Shown here piece after piece: positions 47,625-56,931 of a stretch of DNA of 64,000 nucleotides. How positions within the stretch are numbered: position 1 is the stretch's first letter; each line of letters starts with the position of its first letter. The position numbers and the translations under genes are program-made. The notes beneath the pieces are model-generated. The model saw only the letters and a program-made list of their open reading frames with translations. It did no database searches and had not been told where the DNA came from. Source of the DNA: Actinomycetes bacterium (GTDB taxonomy: Bacteria > Actinomycetota > Acidimicrobiia > Acidimicrobiales > Acidimicrobiaceae); the NCBI GenBank assembly GCA_021841935.1, contig JAKCDL010000008.1, forward strand, positions 40,987 to 104,986, in the 5' to 3' direction.

Positions 47625-49562
47625 TTGACTAATGAATTAGAGACAAATGTATCGACCGAGTACAACGCAAGCTCCATAACTGTCCTCGAGGGTTTGGATC
47701 CCGTCAGAACTAGACCGGGAATGTATATTGGCTCAACTAGCACCACTGGACTTCATCACCTTGTTTGGGAGGTAGTGGACAACTCAGTCGATGAAGCGAT
47801 GGCAGGCCACTGTGATCACATTGTAGTCACCCTTACTGAAGACGGCGGAGTAAGGGTAAGTGATAACGGTCGTGGAATACCGGTCGATCCTCATCCAAGT
47901 TACCCCGGTAAATCTGCAGCAGAAGTAGTTCTAACTGTACTTCATGCCGGGGGGAAGTTTGGCGGTGGTGGATACAAAGTATCTGGTGGTCTCCATGGTG
48001 TTGGCGTATCGGTAGTAAACGCCCTTTCGAGTCGATTAATTCTTGATATAGATCGAGATGGACGTAGTTACGCTATGACATTTGTTGACGGCGGCAATGT
48101 CGATCGACCTCTCTCTCAAATAGGAAAATCAAAAGGTCGCGATCACGGAACGACCGTAACCTTTTGGCCCGATCCTACGATATTTGACGATATTGAATTC
48201 AGAGCTCAGACAATAACTGAACGTCTTCAAATCATGGCATTTCTCAACAAGGGGCTTCGTATCGATTTTTACGATCGTCGTCCGGGGAGAAGTCAAAGCG
48301 AAAGTTTTCGTTATGCAGGCGGAATAATTGACTATGTTGGCCATCTGAACTCTTCTAAGGATCCCATCTTCAAAAAAGTAGGTTACTTTTCAGCAAATGA
48401 AGATAATCAAGAGGTGGAGATTGCGTTTCAGTGGAACTCCGGCTACAACGAGAGTATCTACAGTTATGCAAACGGTATCTCAACAAATGATGGTGGAGCG
48501 CATGAAGAGGGTTTTCGCAAAGCGCTTACAACTGTATTGAATAAGTACGCTCGCTCAAGGAACCTACTGAAAGATAAGGATGAGAATTTAGCGGGTGAAG
48601 ACGTTCGTGAAGGATTAGCAGCGATAATTTCCGTCCGGCTTACAGATCCTCAGTTTGAAGGTCAAACCAAGGGACGTCTTGGAAATGCTTCCATCCGATC
48701 TATGGTCGAGAGAAGCTCGAATGAGAAATTAAATGAATGGTTTGATGAGAATCCAAAAGAGGCTCAACTAATTATTCAAAAAGCTATATCCGCAGCTCGT
48801 AGTAGGTTGGCGGCTAAGCACGCTAGAGACCTAACTCGTCGTAAAAGTGCCCTTGAAGGAGCTGGTCTCCCAGGTAAGTTAGTGGACTGTTCCTCCAAGA
48901 ATGCGGCTGAATCAGAGATATTCATTGTTGAAGGAAATTCAGCGGGTGGATCGGCAAAGGATGCTCGAGATCCAAAGACACAGGCGATACTTCCAATTAG
49001 AGGCAAAATTCTCAACGTTGAAAAAGCTCGAATAGACAAGATGCTTAAGAACCAAGAAATCCAAGCTTTGGTGTCTGCGATCGGTGCCGGTATTGCTGAC
49101 GACTTTGACGTAAGCAAGATTCGATACCACAAGGTCATCATTCTTGCAGACGCTGATGTCGACGGGTCTCACATTAGAACCTTGCTTCTAACTTTCTTTT
49201 TGAGGCAGATGAAACCTCTAGTAGAAGGAGGATACGTCTATGTCGCTCAACCACCCCTTTATTCGACCCGCGTAGGAAAGTCAAAGATCTACCTGAAAGA
49301 TGATGCAGCGAAGTCTCGATTTTTGAGCGAAAATCCAAATCACAAGGATGAGTTCCAACGCCTTAAAGGATTGGGTGAAATGGACTTTGACGAACTTCGA
49401 GATACCACTATGGATGCCTCTAAGCGGTCTTTGCTTCAAATTTCTGTTGAACAGGCTGCTCTTGCCGATGAAGTGTGCTCGGTGTTGATGGGAGATGACG
49501 TTGAAGTTAGGCGTAAGTTCATCCAGACAAACGCTAAAGATGTGCGCTTCCTAGATATTTAA
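47625..49562 (+). CDS. gyrB: DNA gyrase subunit B
   Basis: A 645-residue ATPase subunit. GHKL domain (EVVDNSVDEAMAGHCD, VSDNGRGIPVD, KVSGGLHGVGVSVVNALS), transducer, and TOPRIM domain (EGNSAGGSAKDARD, LPIRGKILNVEKA, ILADADVDGSHI) are complete. TTG start. gyrA follows 20 bp downstream. Confidence 0.97.
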   Translation: MTNELETNVSTEYNASSITVLEGLDPVRTRPGMYIGSTSTTGLHHLVWEVVDNSVDEAMAGHCDHIVVTLTEDGGVRVSDNGRGIPVDPHPSYPGKSAAEVVLTVLHAGGKFGGGGYKVSGGLHGVGVSVVNALSSRLILDIDRDGRSYAMTFVDGGNVDRPLSQIGKSKGRDHGTTVTFWPDPTIFDDIEFRAQTITERLQIMAFLNKGLRIDFYDRRPGRSQSESFRYAGGIIDYVGHLNSSKDPIFKKVGYFSANEDNQEVEIAFQWNSGYNESIYSYANGISTNDGGAHEEGFRKALTTVLNKYARSRNLLKDKDENLAGEDVREGLAAIISVRLTDPQFEGQTKGRLGNASIRSMVERSSNEKLNEWFDENPKEAQLIIQKAISAARSRLAAKHARDLTRRKSALEGAGLPGKLVDCSSKNAAESEIFIVEGNSAGGSAKDARDPKTQAILPIRGKILNVEKARIDKMLKNQEIQALVSAIGAGIADDFDVSKIRYHKVIILADADVDGSHIRTLLLTFFLRQMKPLVEGGYVYVAQPPLYSTRVGKSKIYLKDDAAKSRFLSENPNHKDEFQRLKGLGEMDFDELRDTTMDASKRSLLQISVEQAALADEVCSVLMGDDVEVRRKFIQTNAKDVRFLDI

Positions 49563-49582
49563 AAGAAGTTTTGGAGTAAAAC

Positions 49583-52042
49583 TTGAGTCCCGATAACAAT
49601 AACGAATTACAAGTTGGCATCGTTGAGCCGATTGAAATACAAGAAGAGATGGAACGATCTTTTCTCGAATATTCAATGTCGGTCATCGTATCGAGAGCTT
49701 TGCCAGATGCTCGTGATGGATTGAAGCCCGTACACAGAAGAATCTTGTACTCAATGTTTGCGGAAGGTTTGAGACCTGATCGACCACACGTTAAATGTTC
49801 AAAGGTTGTCGGAGACGTTATGGGAAAGTTCCATCCCCATGGCGACTCAGCAATCTATGAAGCGCTTGTACGAATGGCACAAGACTTCTCGCTAAGGCAT
49901 ACTTTGATCGATGGTCACGGTAACTTCGGATCACCAGATCCGGATACAGGTGCGGCCGCATCGAGGTATACAGAGTGTCGCCTTGCGCCACTGTCACTTC
50001 AATTAATGGCGAGCATTGATGAAGACACGGTCGACTTTATTCCTAATTATGATGGCTCCGAGCAAGAGCCGTCGGTACTTCCCTCGCGTTTCCCGAATTT
50101 ACTTGTAAATGGATCTCAAGGTATTGCCGTTGGAATGGCTACCAACATACCCCCTCATAATCTTGAAGAAGTATGCAATGCAGCTATTCACCTAATAGAT
50201 AACAGAGACGCGACTCCTGATCAATTGATGCAATATGTCAAAGGTCCTGATTTTCCAACTGGAGCTCAAATTCTCGGGAGGTCAGGCATTGCTGATGCAT
50301 ACCGAACGGGACGTGGATCAATTAAATTAAGAGCTCTTGCTGAAATAGAAGAGACTCGTACGGGCGGTCATAGGATCGTAGTAACGCAAATTCCATATCA
50401 AACCTCGGTCGAGCAAATTGAGCGTAAGATCGCAGAATTAGTTGATGCTCGAGAGTTAGACGGCATTCGCGAGATACAAAATGATTCAGCAGGGAGAGTT
50501 AATCGCCTTGTTATCGAGTTGAAGAGAGATGCTAATCCAAACGTTGTTTTGAATAATCTTTTCAAATTAACTCCAATGGAATCGCGATTCTCTGTAAATA
50601 TGCTTGCGATTGTAGACGGGGTACCTAGGACTCTAAATTTGGCCCAGGCTCTAAATGCCTACATAGATCATCAAATAGAAGTTGTGACTAGGAGGAGCCA
50701 GTACCGTTTAGAAAAGGCTCGTGCACGAGCTCACATCGTTGAAGGTCTTTTACGGTGTATTGATCAGTTGGACGCAATAATTGCATTGATCCGTGGATCT
50801 GACGATCGGGCGGCCGCTCGTTCTGGTTTGATGAATGTTCCCTTTGAGTTTACTGAAATTCAAGCTAATCACATTCTGGATATGACTCTTGGAAGGTTGA
50901 CAAGGCTTGGTCGTACTGAGCTCGAAAATGAAATGGCAAACCTTCTTGAGACGATAAGTTATCTCGAGAATCTCCTAAGTGATTCAGCAATTCTTAACAG
51001 CGTTGTAAAGGATGAACTTACAGAGGTCAGGAACCAGTTTAGTAATCCAAGGAAGACGGAGATCATATCTGATCCAGGCGACTTTTCTGACGAGGATCTC
51101 ATAGAAAATGAGCCACGCGTTGTGGTACTTACTCGCAATGGATACATAAAAGCAATGAGTGCGGATTCTTTTAGGACACAGGGACGTGGAGGAAAAGGAG
51201 TACAAGGCGCAAAGATTAAAGACGAAGATATCGTTAGTGAAGTGCTACACACTCATTCACATAACTTCCTCTTGTTCTTCAGTAACAAGGGTAAGGTTTA
51301 TCGTATCAAGACCCACGAACTCGGTGTTCGTGAAAGAACCGCACGCGGTACTCCATTAGTTAATGTTTTGAATCTTGGTTTCGATGAGCAAGTTGCAACT
51401 GTTCTTGACACACAGACCTATTTTCCGGATTCATATCTCGTATTCTTTACAAGATCAGGTCTAATCAAGAAAACTCTGCTATCTGAATACGATAAGAGTA
51501 GGAGAGAAGGCCTAATCGCTATCTCGCTTCGTGATGGTGATGAATTAGTTAAAGTTTTAGTAGTGACGCCCCATACTGACATTCTTGTCTTTACGAAATA
51601 TGGACAGGGCATAAGGTTTGCGGAAGATGAAATTCGCCCATTAGGGCGCGCTGCATCAGGTGTGAGGGCTATAAGGCTCCGGATCAATGACGAAGTTATT
51701 GGTGCAATTGAGACCAGCACTCGATCTGAGGTACTAATGATAACGTCCGCCGGATACGCAAAGCGTACTTTGATTGATCGATTCAACAGGCAAAATCGGG
51801 GTGGACAAGGCGTTAGAGCAATTCGCTTAACGAGCGCACGAGGTGAATTGGTTGCGGCATTCCCAACGCTTCCTGAAGATGAATTCTTATTGAGCAGTTC
51901 TACGGGAGCGGTTATTCGCCTTAGCTCTGGCGCAATTACCGAACAAGGGCGGGATGCAACAGGAGTCCGTGCTATAGATTTAGGACCCAATCAGAGCGTA
52001 ACAGCAGTTACGCCGGTTGCTTCGATTGAAAGTGAAAGCTAA
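49583..52042 (+). CDS. gyrA: DNA gyrase subunit A
   Basis: An 819-residue breakage-reunion subunit. N-terminal domain with GLKPVHRRILYSMFAEGLRP, the quinolone region HPHGDSAIYEALVRMAQDF (Ser and Glu at the two key positions, as in several wild types) and the catalytic Tyr in AASRYTECRL. The C-terminal wrapping domain carries the GyrA box QGRGGKG, which identifies gyrase rather than topoisomerase IV. TTG start with GGAG upstream. Confidence 0.97.
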   Translation: MSPDNNNELQVGIVEPIEIQEEMERSFLEYSMSVIVSRALPDARDGLKPVHRRILYSMFAEGLRPDRPHVKCSKVVGDVMGKFHPHGDSAIYEALVRMAQDFSLRHTLIDGHGNFGSPDPDTGAAASRYTECRLAPLSLQLMASIDEDTVDFIPNYDGSEQEPSVLPSRFPNLLVNGSQGIAVGMATNIPPHNLEEVCNAAIHLIDNRDATPDQLMQYVKGPDFPTGAQILGRSGIADAYRTGRGSIKLRALAEIEETRTGGHRIVVTQIPYQTSVEQIERKIAELVDARELDGIREIQNDSAGRVNRLVIELKRDANPNVVLNNLFKLTPMESRFSVNMLAIVDGVPRTLNLAQALNAYIDHQIEVVTRRSQYRLEKARARAHIVEGLLRCIDQLDAIIALIRGSDDRAAARSGLMNVPFEFTEIQANHILDMTLGRLTRLGRTELENEMANLLETISYLENLLSDSAILNSVVKDELTEVRNQFSNPRKTEIISDPGDFSDEDLIENEPRVVVLTRNGYIKAMSADSFRTQGRGGKGVQGAKIKDEDIVSEVLHTHSHNFLLFFSNKGKVYRIKTHELGVRERTARGTPLVNVLNLGFDEQVATVLDTQTYFPDSYLVFFTRSGLIKKTLLSEYDKSRREGLIAISLRDGDELVKVLVVTPHTDILVFTKYGQGIRFAEDEIRPLGRAASGVRAIRLRINDEVIGAIETSTRSEVLMITSAGYAKRTLIDRFNRQNRGGQGVRAIRLTSARGELVAAFPTLPEDEFLLSSSTGAVIRLSSGAITEQGRDATGVRAIDLGPNQSVTAVTPVASIESES

Positions 52043-52102
52043 TGGTATGCTTGAAACTTGTCGATCTAGTGGGGGTTTAGGTAAAAGGGGTGGAATCGAC
52101 GT

Positions 52103-52534
52103 ATGGTAACTGAAAAAGCCCCTCGTACTTCTCCGTTGCGAAGTAAGCAGCAGGCGACTGCGAGGGTAAAAAAGGCGAAAAAGCCTACCCAGCGTATAAA
52201 GATAAAGCATATTTCGCTGGTATCCCTGGTTAGAGTTGCTTTCTTTTTCTTCGTTGGACTTGCCTTGGTCGGGACGTTGGCGACTTTGGTATTCTGGTCG
52301 CTACTTTCGGCAGGCGGCTACGTAACTAAGCTCAACCACTTGATTGATCAGCTCCTTGGTACGACGAACTATAAAGTTACTATGACCCAAGTTGTAGTTA
52401 TACAGCTTGGATTTGGTGTCGCGTGGGCAATAATTGCTACGGTTATCTCTTTTGTTGCGGGAGTAATCTATAACCTTTCCTCGGAAATAGGTAATGGTAT
52501 AGGTATTACGATCGAAGATGACAGTAAAAAGTAA
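52103..52534 (+). CDS. DUF3566 membrane protein
   Basis: A 143-residue protein with a basic N-terminus (to residue ~35) and two transmembrane helices (about 44-70, VRVAFFFFVGLALVGTLATL, and 98-125) joined by a loop. ISLVSLVRVAFFFFVG and LSAGGYVTKLNHLIDQL fit DUF3566, which regularly follows gyrA in Actinomycetota. Function unknown. Confidence 0.88.
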   Translation: MVTEKAPRTSPLRSKQQATARVKKAKKPTQRIKIKHISLVSLVRVAFFFFVGLALVGTLATLVFWSLLSAGGYVTKLNHLIDQLLGTTNYKVTMTQVVVIQLGFGVAWAIIATVISFVAGVIYNLSSEIGNGIGITIEDDSKK

Positions 52535-52565
52535 AAACCCAACTATTGTATTTCTGTACCTTTTT

Positions 52566-52639
52566 GGGGCTATAGCTCAGTCGGTTAGAGCGCAGCACTG
52601 ATAATGCTGAGGTCGCTGGTTCGATTCCAGCTAGCCCCA
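52566..52639 (+). tRNA. tRNA-Ile (anticodon GAT)
   Basis: Acceptor stem GGGGCTA/TAGCCCC, anticodon loop CTGATAA giving GAT, and T arm GCTGGTTCGATTCCAGC are all present. No CCA is encoded, so the CCA-adding enzyme is required. Confidence 0.97.
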
Positions 52640-52649
52640 CTCAACAAAT

Positions 52650-52725
52650 GGGGATGTAGCTCAGCTGGAAGAGCACCTGCTTTGCACGCAGGGGGTCAGG
52701 GGTTCGAGTCCCCTCATCTCCACCA
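52650..52725 (+). tRNA. tRNA-Ala (anticodon TGC)
   Basis: Acceptor stem GGGGATG/CATCTCC includes the G3-U70 pair that identifies alanine tRNAs. The anticodon loop TTTGCAC gives TGC. T arm AGGGGTTCGAGTCCCCT. CCA is encoded (52723-52725). The IS begins 15 bp after it. Confidence 0.97.
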
Positions 52726-52740
52726 ACGGTGGACATTTGA

Positions 52741-52759
52741 GGCTCATCGGATATTAGCG
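52741..52759 (+). repeat. IS left inverted repeat
   Basis: GGCTCATCGGATATTAGCG, exactly complementary to 54482-54500; partial similarity continues about 9 bp inward. Confidence 0.9.
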
Positions 52760-52909
52760 TGTTTGATCTTTTCATCAATTGATAATCAGTTGATTCCGAT
52801 ATTTTGTCTCAAGTAGTCCAAAGAGTCCAGTTAGCGGGTTGGATGCGTCCAAAATAGCCACAGAGATCTCAGAACTAACTCAGTAACTTTGATTTTGAGA
52901 GAAATGACG

Positions 52910-52965
52910 GTGAAGACGGCGCCAATATGAAGGTTTGTGAACAAATCAAACAGCGCCGTCTTCAC
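52910..52965. repeat. Hairpin spanning the transposase start
   Basis: GTGAAGACGGCGC (52910-52922) pairs perfectly with 52953-52965. The loop contains the ribosome binding site and the GTG start (52937). Read-through transcripts would fold and hide the start, a known way to limit transposition. Confidence 0.7.
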
Positions 52966-54251
52966 TATCTATAACTCTAATGAAATTATTGAGGCTCTTG
53001 TTGGCCTAAAGGATGTTCGAGTCATCTCTTACAACAGAGTTGAGAAAGAGGTCTTTCTCCTTGTAGAACAGATTGTTATTAACCCTCGGTGTCCAAATTG
53101 CGGAGATAGAGCCAAGATCCATGACAGAGTGGTAGTTTCCTACATCGATCTACCGGTATTTGCAACACCGATGAAGTTGCACTTGTAAAAAACATCGACT
53201 CAGGTGTGACAACGACAGGTGTTCAACAAAGACTTGGACCCTTTCCGATCACCGAATAGCTGCCAAAGGAGTGCTTCTTACAACAAGGGCAGCCAAGTGG
53301 GCAACTAAACAAGTTGGAGGAGGAAGGACCATCAAGGAGGTAGAAGATGAGCTATCTTGTGATTGGCATACTATCAATAACACTGTTACTACCTATGGCA
53401 ACGCCCTTATAGAGGCAGACCATAGAAGGCTCAATAAGACTAATGCCATTGGGTTAGATGAGACCTCTTTTGTTCGTCTGGACAAAAGACATACGAGTTA
53501 TGCAACTACCATCTGTGATGTATCGAATCATCAGATCATAGATATTCTTCCTACGAGGAACTATCAAGATGTTGCTAGGTGGATCATGGGTAAAGGTCTC
53601 ACCTGGAGAAACAACATTACCTATGGAGCACTCGATCTTTCTACAACCTATAACGCTGTCTATAAGGTGACACTACCTAATGCACTACGGGTAGCTGATC
53701 CTTTCCATGTTGTAGCGCTCGCAAATAGAGCTCTAGATCAAGTTCGAAGGAGAGTTCAAAATGAAACTACGTCACATAGGGGCAGGAGAGACGATCCTCT
53801 CTATAGAGCAAGGAGAATACTTCTAGCTGGAAGAGAGAGGCTATCTGAAGCTGCTACTGAAAAGCTTGAGACCTTTTTGGCCCTAGGAGATCCAAATGCA
53901 GAAGTTGCAATTACCTATAGCTTCAAGGAAAGGATCCGCCAATATTACCAAGAGCAATCGCTTGATACAGCGACAGAGATGTTATACGAACTCATAGACC
54001 AGGCAAAGAGAAGGCATATGCCATATGAGGTTCGGCGACTTGGTCGAACCATAGAGAAGTGGTTCGACCAAATCCAGAACTACCACATCGCCAAAGTCAG
54101 CAACGGGCCAACCGAAGCAATCAACAACCTCATCAAGAGAGTCAAGAGAGTTGGATTTGGCTTTAGGAACTTCGACAACTATCGCATAAGAGTACTTCTC
54201 TACTGCGGAAAGCCAAACTGGAAGATACTTGACTCAATGGTTGTCAGGTAA
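52937..54251 (+). pseudogene. ISL3-family transposase, frameshifted
   Basis: The first frame (52937-53188) gives 83 residues with the N-terminal zinc-finger CPNCGDRAKIHDR and IDLPVFATPMKLHL, ending at TAA. The second frame, open from 53187 to 54251, continues KKHRLRC and runs through KTWTLSDHRIAAKGVLLTTRAAKW into the DDE domain: GLDETSF (D), RVADPFHVVALANRALD (D) and GPTEAINNLIKRVKRVGFGFRN (E). One extra base at about 53186 restores a ~437-residue protein, the usual ISL3 size. A programmed +1 shift cannot be excluded, but a stop directly in the way makes a simple mutation more likely. Confidence 0.9.
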
Positions 54252-54320
54252 GGCTAAGCCATATAACAAACGCTTCAAAAGAAAACAGACTCAAAGACAG
54301 CAATCGACAGACAAGAGAAA

Positions 54321-54359
54321 GATACATCCCTAGTGGCTAAAGGCCGCTAGGAATGTATC
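54321..54359. terminator. Hairpin after the transposase gene
   Basis: GATACAT-CCTAG-GGC pairs with GCC-CTAGG-ATGTATC, two mismatches, around a 5-nt loop. It lies 70 bp past the stop inside the element; no T tract follows. Confidence 0.6.
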
Positions 54360-54481
54360 TCCATCTACCGAAACGAAAACCACTTGTGCAATTCGATCGG
54401 TGTGCACTTCTAATACAATCGAATATTTAGACTTCATGGCCAATATTGAAAATAGAGAACTCGGAGCAGTTGAAGAAACCC

Positions 54482-54500
54482 CGCTAATATCCGATGAGCC
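54482..54500 (-). repeat. IS right inverted repeat
   Basis: Exact reverse complement of the left repeat at 52741-52759; it marks the right boundary of the element. Confidence 0.9.
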
Positions 54501-54603
54501 ACAAATCAAACAGCGCCGTCTTCACTATCTATAACTCTAATGAAATTATTGAGGCTCTTGTTGGCCTAAAGGATGTTCGAGTCATCTCTTACAACAGAGT
54601 TGA
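54501..54603 (+). mobile_element. 103-bp fragment of a second copy of the same IS
   Basis: Identical, base for base, to 52941-53043 (IS positions 201-303, the start of the transposase gene). It begins exactly where the intact-ended element stops and ends abruptly. It is too short to be functional. Confidence 0.92.
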
Positions 54604-54960
54604 AATGTGAATGAGGGCGTTGAACTTGCTCGATCGAGATCTTGGGAGTGGCTTCGCAACTCGATGCCGCATCCAAAGTGGTCGTATTTGATTGCCTGTA
54701 CAGACGGGGTTATTTGGACGACGGTCTGCCGAGTTATCTTTCGACTGTTGCATTCGTCATTTAGAACCTAAGTAATATTGTGCTTACATTCCAACCAAAA
54801 TTGGTTACTTGACTATGTCGTTAGTGTTGACCTTTGTGAAAAGTAAAAAAATTTGTTCTTTTATTTTGTTAATTCATAAAAGCCCAAAGATAAATAATGG
54901 CACATAACTTTTACATGCATGGCAAGATTTTTTCAGAAATCGAATTCATAGGGGGAAATT
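54604..54960. other. Intergenic with a possible truncated gene tail
   Basis: Right after the IS fragment a frame of 54 codons (GTG 54607 to TAA 54771) reads NEGVELARSRSWEWLRNSM and then a hydrophobic YLIACTDGVIWTTV; it may be the 3' remnant of a gene cut by the rearrangement, or chance. The rest is AT-rich and holds the permease promoter. GGGGG before 54961 is the ribosome binding site. Confidence 0.35.
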
Positions 54961-56529
54961 ATGCATGTCGATGACACTAATCAAAGCGACGAGGATCGGA
55001 GGTTGCTAGCACTTGGCTACAAGCCGCAACTAAGTCGCGTTCTTGGACTGTTTGCGAACTTCTCAGTAGCATTTAGCTACTTGAGTCCAATGGTAGGGAT
55101 TTACTCGCTGTTCGCTTTGGGACTTGGAACAGGTGGTCCAGCGTATGTATGGTTGACGTGGTTGCCCGTACTTGGAATGTTGTTTGTAGCTCTAGTATTT
55201 GGGGAATTGGCAAGTAATTATCCAGTAGCAGGCGCACTTTACCAGTACTCAAAGTTTTCTGTTAACGGTGGTTATGGGTGGTTTGTAGGGTGGTTCTACG
55301 GAATCGCACTTTTAGTGACCGTTGCTTCTGTTGATACAGGAATCGTATCTTACTTAACCTCTCTCCTCCAAAATATCTTCGGGTGGAACCTAAATCCAAA
55401 TAGTCACTTCGTTATCTTGATAGTTACTGTGATCCTTTTGGGCATTCAGACCTTCCTCAATATCACAGGAGCGAAAGTTATGGGAAGGGTAGCACAATTT
55501 GGTGTTTATGTAGAACTCATTGGTACAGTTGGTGTAGCAATAATTCTCGGTATCAACGGATTTCACCACGGCTTCTCTTACCTGTTCACATCTCAGGGTG
55601 TTCAAAATGCAAAGACCAATCCCCTTGGGTTGAATTTTTCAGGTCACTGGCTAACGGGATCTGCCCTAATCGCCGTTCTTGCCCCGGTGTACATCTTCTA
55701 TGGATTTGAATCTGCGGGAGATATCTCTGAAGAGACCAAGGATGCTGGAACCATGGTTCCGCGATCGATGCGACTCGCACTACTTTATGGTGGGTTGACT
55801 TCGTTTATTCTTACAGTCGGATTACTGCTTGCGATTCCTGTTAAAAATGGAGTTGCTGCTACAATCAACGGCGGAGGCGTTACCTATATCCTTGGTGCAC
55901 TGCCTCAAGGTATACAAGACATTCTCTTAGTGTTGATCATTATTGCTTTCTTTAGTTGCGGAACATCTGTCCAGGGCGCAGGAGCGAGGTTAGCCTTTTC
56001 GTATGCTCGCGATAGAGCTTTGCCCGGTTCAAGTTGGATATCAAAAGTCGATCCCCGTCATAAAGCTCCCGTCAACGCTCTTATTGCAGGGACGATTGTG
56101 ACTTTGGCATTTGTCCTTTTGGAATTCCTTTCGCCTAAAAAGAACGTTCATATTCTCTTCTTTACATACCCAGCAAATACAAACGTGTTGGTCTCTCTCG
56201 TTTCATTTGGTGTGAGCGGAATTTACCTATCGTTCCTTCTTACGGTAATTGGATCGGCGATCGCTCGTAAAAGAGGTTGGGAGCCGGCTGGTAAGTTCAC
56301 ATTAGGAAAGTGGGGCTGGCCCGTCACCGTAATTGCGCTCGTCTACCTCGGGCTAATGTTTATAAACATAATTCTTCCAACCGGACTGACAAGTCCTCGA
56401 GGTTATTTCAATCTAGATTGGATCACTTTTATAGTTATGGCGCTGATAGCTATAGTCGGAGGGATTTATTTTGCAACGGCTCGACCCGATAAGGCTCTGA
56501 AGGAGCTGGATTCAACTGAAGCCAGGTAA
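54961..56529 (+). CDS. APC-superfamily amino-acid permease
   Basis: A 522-residue integral membrane protein with about 12 hydrophobic segments, of the amino acid-polyamine-organocation superfamily. First-helix region FANFSVAFSYLSPMVGIYSLF, PAYVWLTWLPVLGMLFVALV, FGELASNYPVAGALYQYSKF and FYGFESAGDISEETKDAG are typical of the family (eukaryotic GABA-permease-like branch, NCS-type glycine-rich helix 1). It imports an amino acid or amine; substrate unknown. Single gene, convergent with the ArsR-type regulator 30 bp away. Confidence 0.88.
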   Translation: MHVDDTNQSDEDRRLLALGYKPQLSRVLGLFANFSVAFSYLSPMVGIYSLFALGLGTGGPAYVWLTWLPVLGMLFVALVFGELASNYPVAGALYQYSKFSVNGGYGWFVGWFYGIALLVTVASVDTGIVSYLTSLLQNIFGWNLNPNSHFVILIVTVILLGIQTFLNITGAKVMGRVAQFGVYVELIGTVGVAIILGINGFHHGFSYLFTSQGVQNAKTNPLGLNFSGHWLTGSALIAVLAPVYIFYGFESAGDISEETKDAGTMVPRSMRLALLYGGLTSFILTVGLLLAIPVKNGVAATINGGGVTYILGALPQGIQDILLVLIIIAFFSCGTSVQGAGARLAFSYARDRALPGSSWISKVDPRHKAPVNALIAGTIVTLAFVLLEFLSPKKNVHILFFTYPANTNVLVSLVSFGVSGIYLSFLLTVIGSAIARKRGWEPAGKFTLGKWGWPVTVIALVYLGLMFINIILPTGLTSPRGYFNLDWITFIVMALIAIVGGIYFATARPDKALKELDSTEAR

Positions 56530-56559
56530 TCAAGTCTGTTTGAGATTTGATGTCTTGAA

Positions 56560-56904
56560 CTATCCGACGGAGGTAGTATCGCTGCTCTTGATGTTCTCGA
56601 GCATCGAGGTTGCCTCCGTTAGGACGTTAGTTATTATGCCCTTTGCAAGATGAAGAAGGTCTATTACTTCGTTTTGTACAAGAAAGTAGGTTACTGAAGA
56701 ACCTTGTTTTGTGGATGAAATAATTCCAGCCCTCTTGAGTATTCCTAGTTGTTGACTGAGATGGGAGGCTTCCGCACCAATTTGTTTGTTTAGTTCACCA
56801 ACAGACACAGGACCGTTAGCTAGAATCTCAAGTATTCTAACCCTCATCGGGTGTCCAATCGATTTGAAGAGATCTGCCTTTAGCTTGTACAATCGAGTGT
56901 CCAT
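56560..56904 (-). CDS. ArsR-family winged-helix regulator
   Basis: A 114-residue repressor-type protein with the ArsR pattern ADLFKSIGHPMRVRILEILA, VSVGELNKQIGAEASHLSQQL (helix-turn-helix) and the wing KQGSSVTYFLVQ. No CxC metal-binding motif is present in the recognition helix, so it probably does not sense arsenic or cadmium at the classic site. A perfect 14-bp palindrome lies 14 bp before its start. Confidence 0.88.
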   Translation of the reverse strand: MDTRLYKLKADLFKSIGHPMRVRILEILANGPVSVGELNKQIGAEASHLSQQLGILKRAGIISSTKQGSSVTYFLVQNEVIDLLHLAKGIITNVLTEATSMLENIKSSDTTSVG

Positions 56905-56917
56905 TTCAAAAAATTTT

Positions 56918-56931
56918 CAAGTGCGCACTTG
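56918..56931. promoter_or_regulatory. 14-bp palindrome, probable ArsR operator
   Basis: CAAGTGCGCACTTG is a perfect palindrome directly upstream of the ArsR-type gene, the expected place for self-repression. Confidence 0.55.

Larger units (their letters stand above)
52741..54500 (+). mobile_element. ISL3-family insertion sequence
   Basis: The 1760-bp element is bounded by 19-bp perfect inverted repeats starting GGCTCATCGG. It holds one transposase gene of the ISL3 type, broken by a frameshift. The outer 8 bp on the two sides differ (ACATTTGA left, ACAAATCA right), so no target-site duplication is visible. That fits later rearrangement, since the right end abuts a piece of a second copy. Confidence 0.88.

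Noticed and set aside
52741..54500. Integration of a larger island at the tRNA-Ala 3' end
   Set aside because: No copy of the tRNA 3' end was seen downstream and no integrase gene is present; a simple IS explains the sequence.
54437..54535. 32-codon frame crossing the right end of the IS
   Set aside because: It is made by the chance join of the IS end to the second-copy fragment, and the 19-bp inverted repeat fixes the IS boundary inside it.
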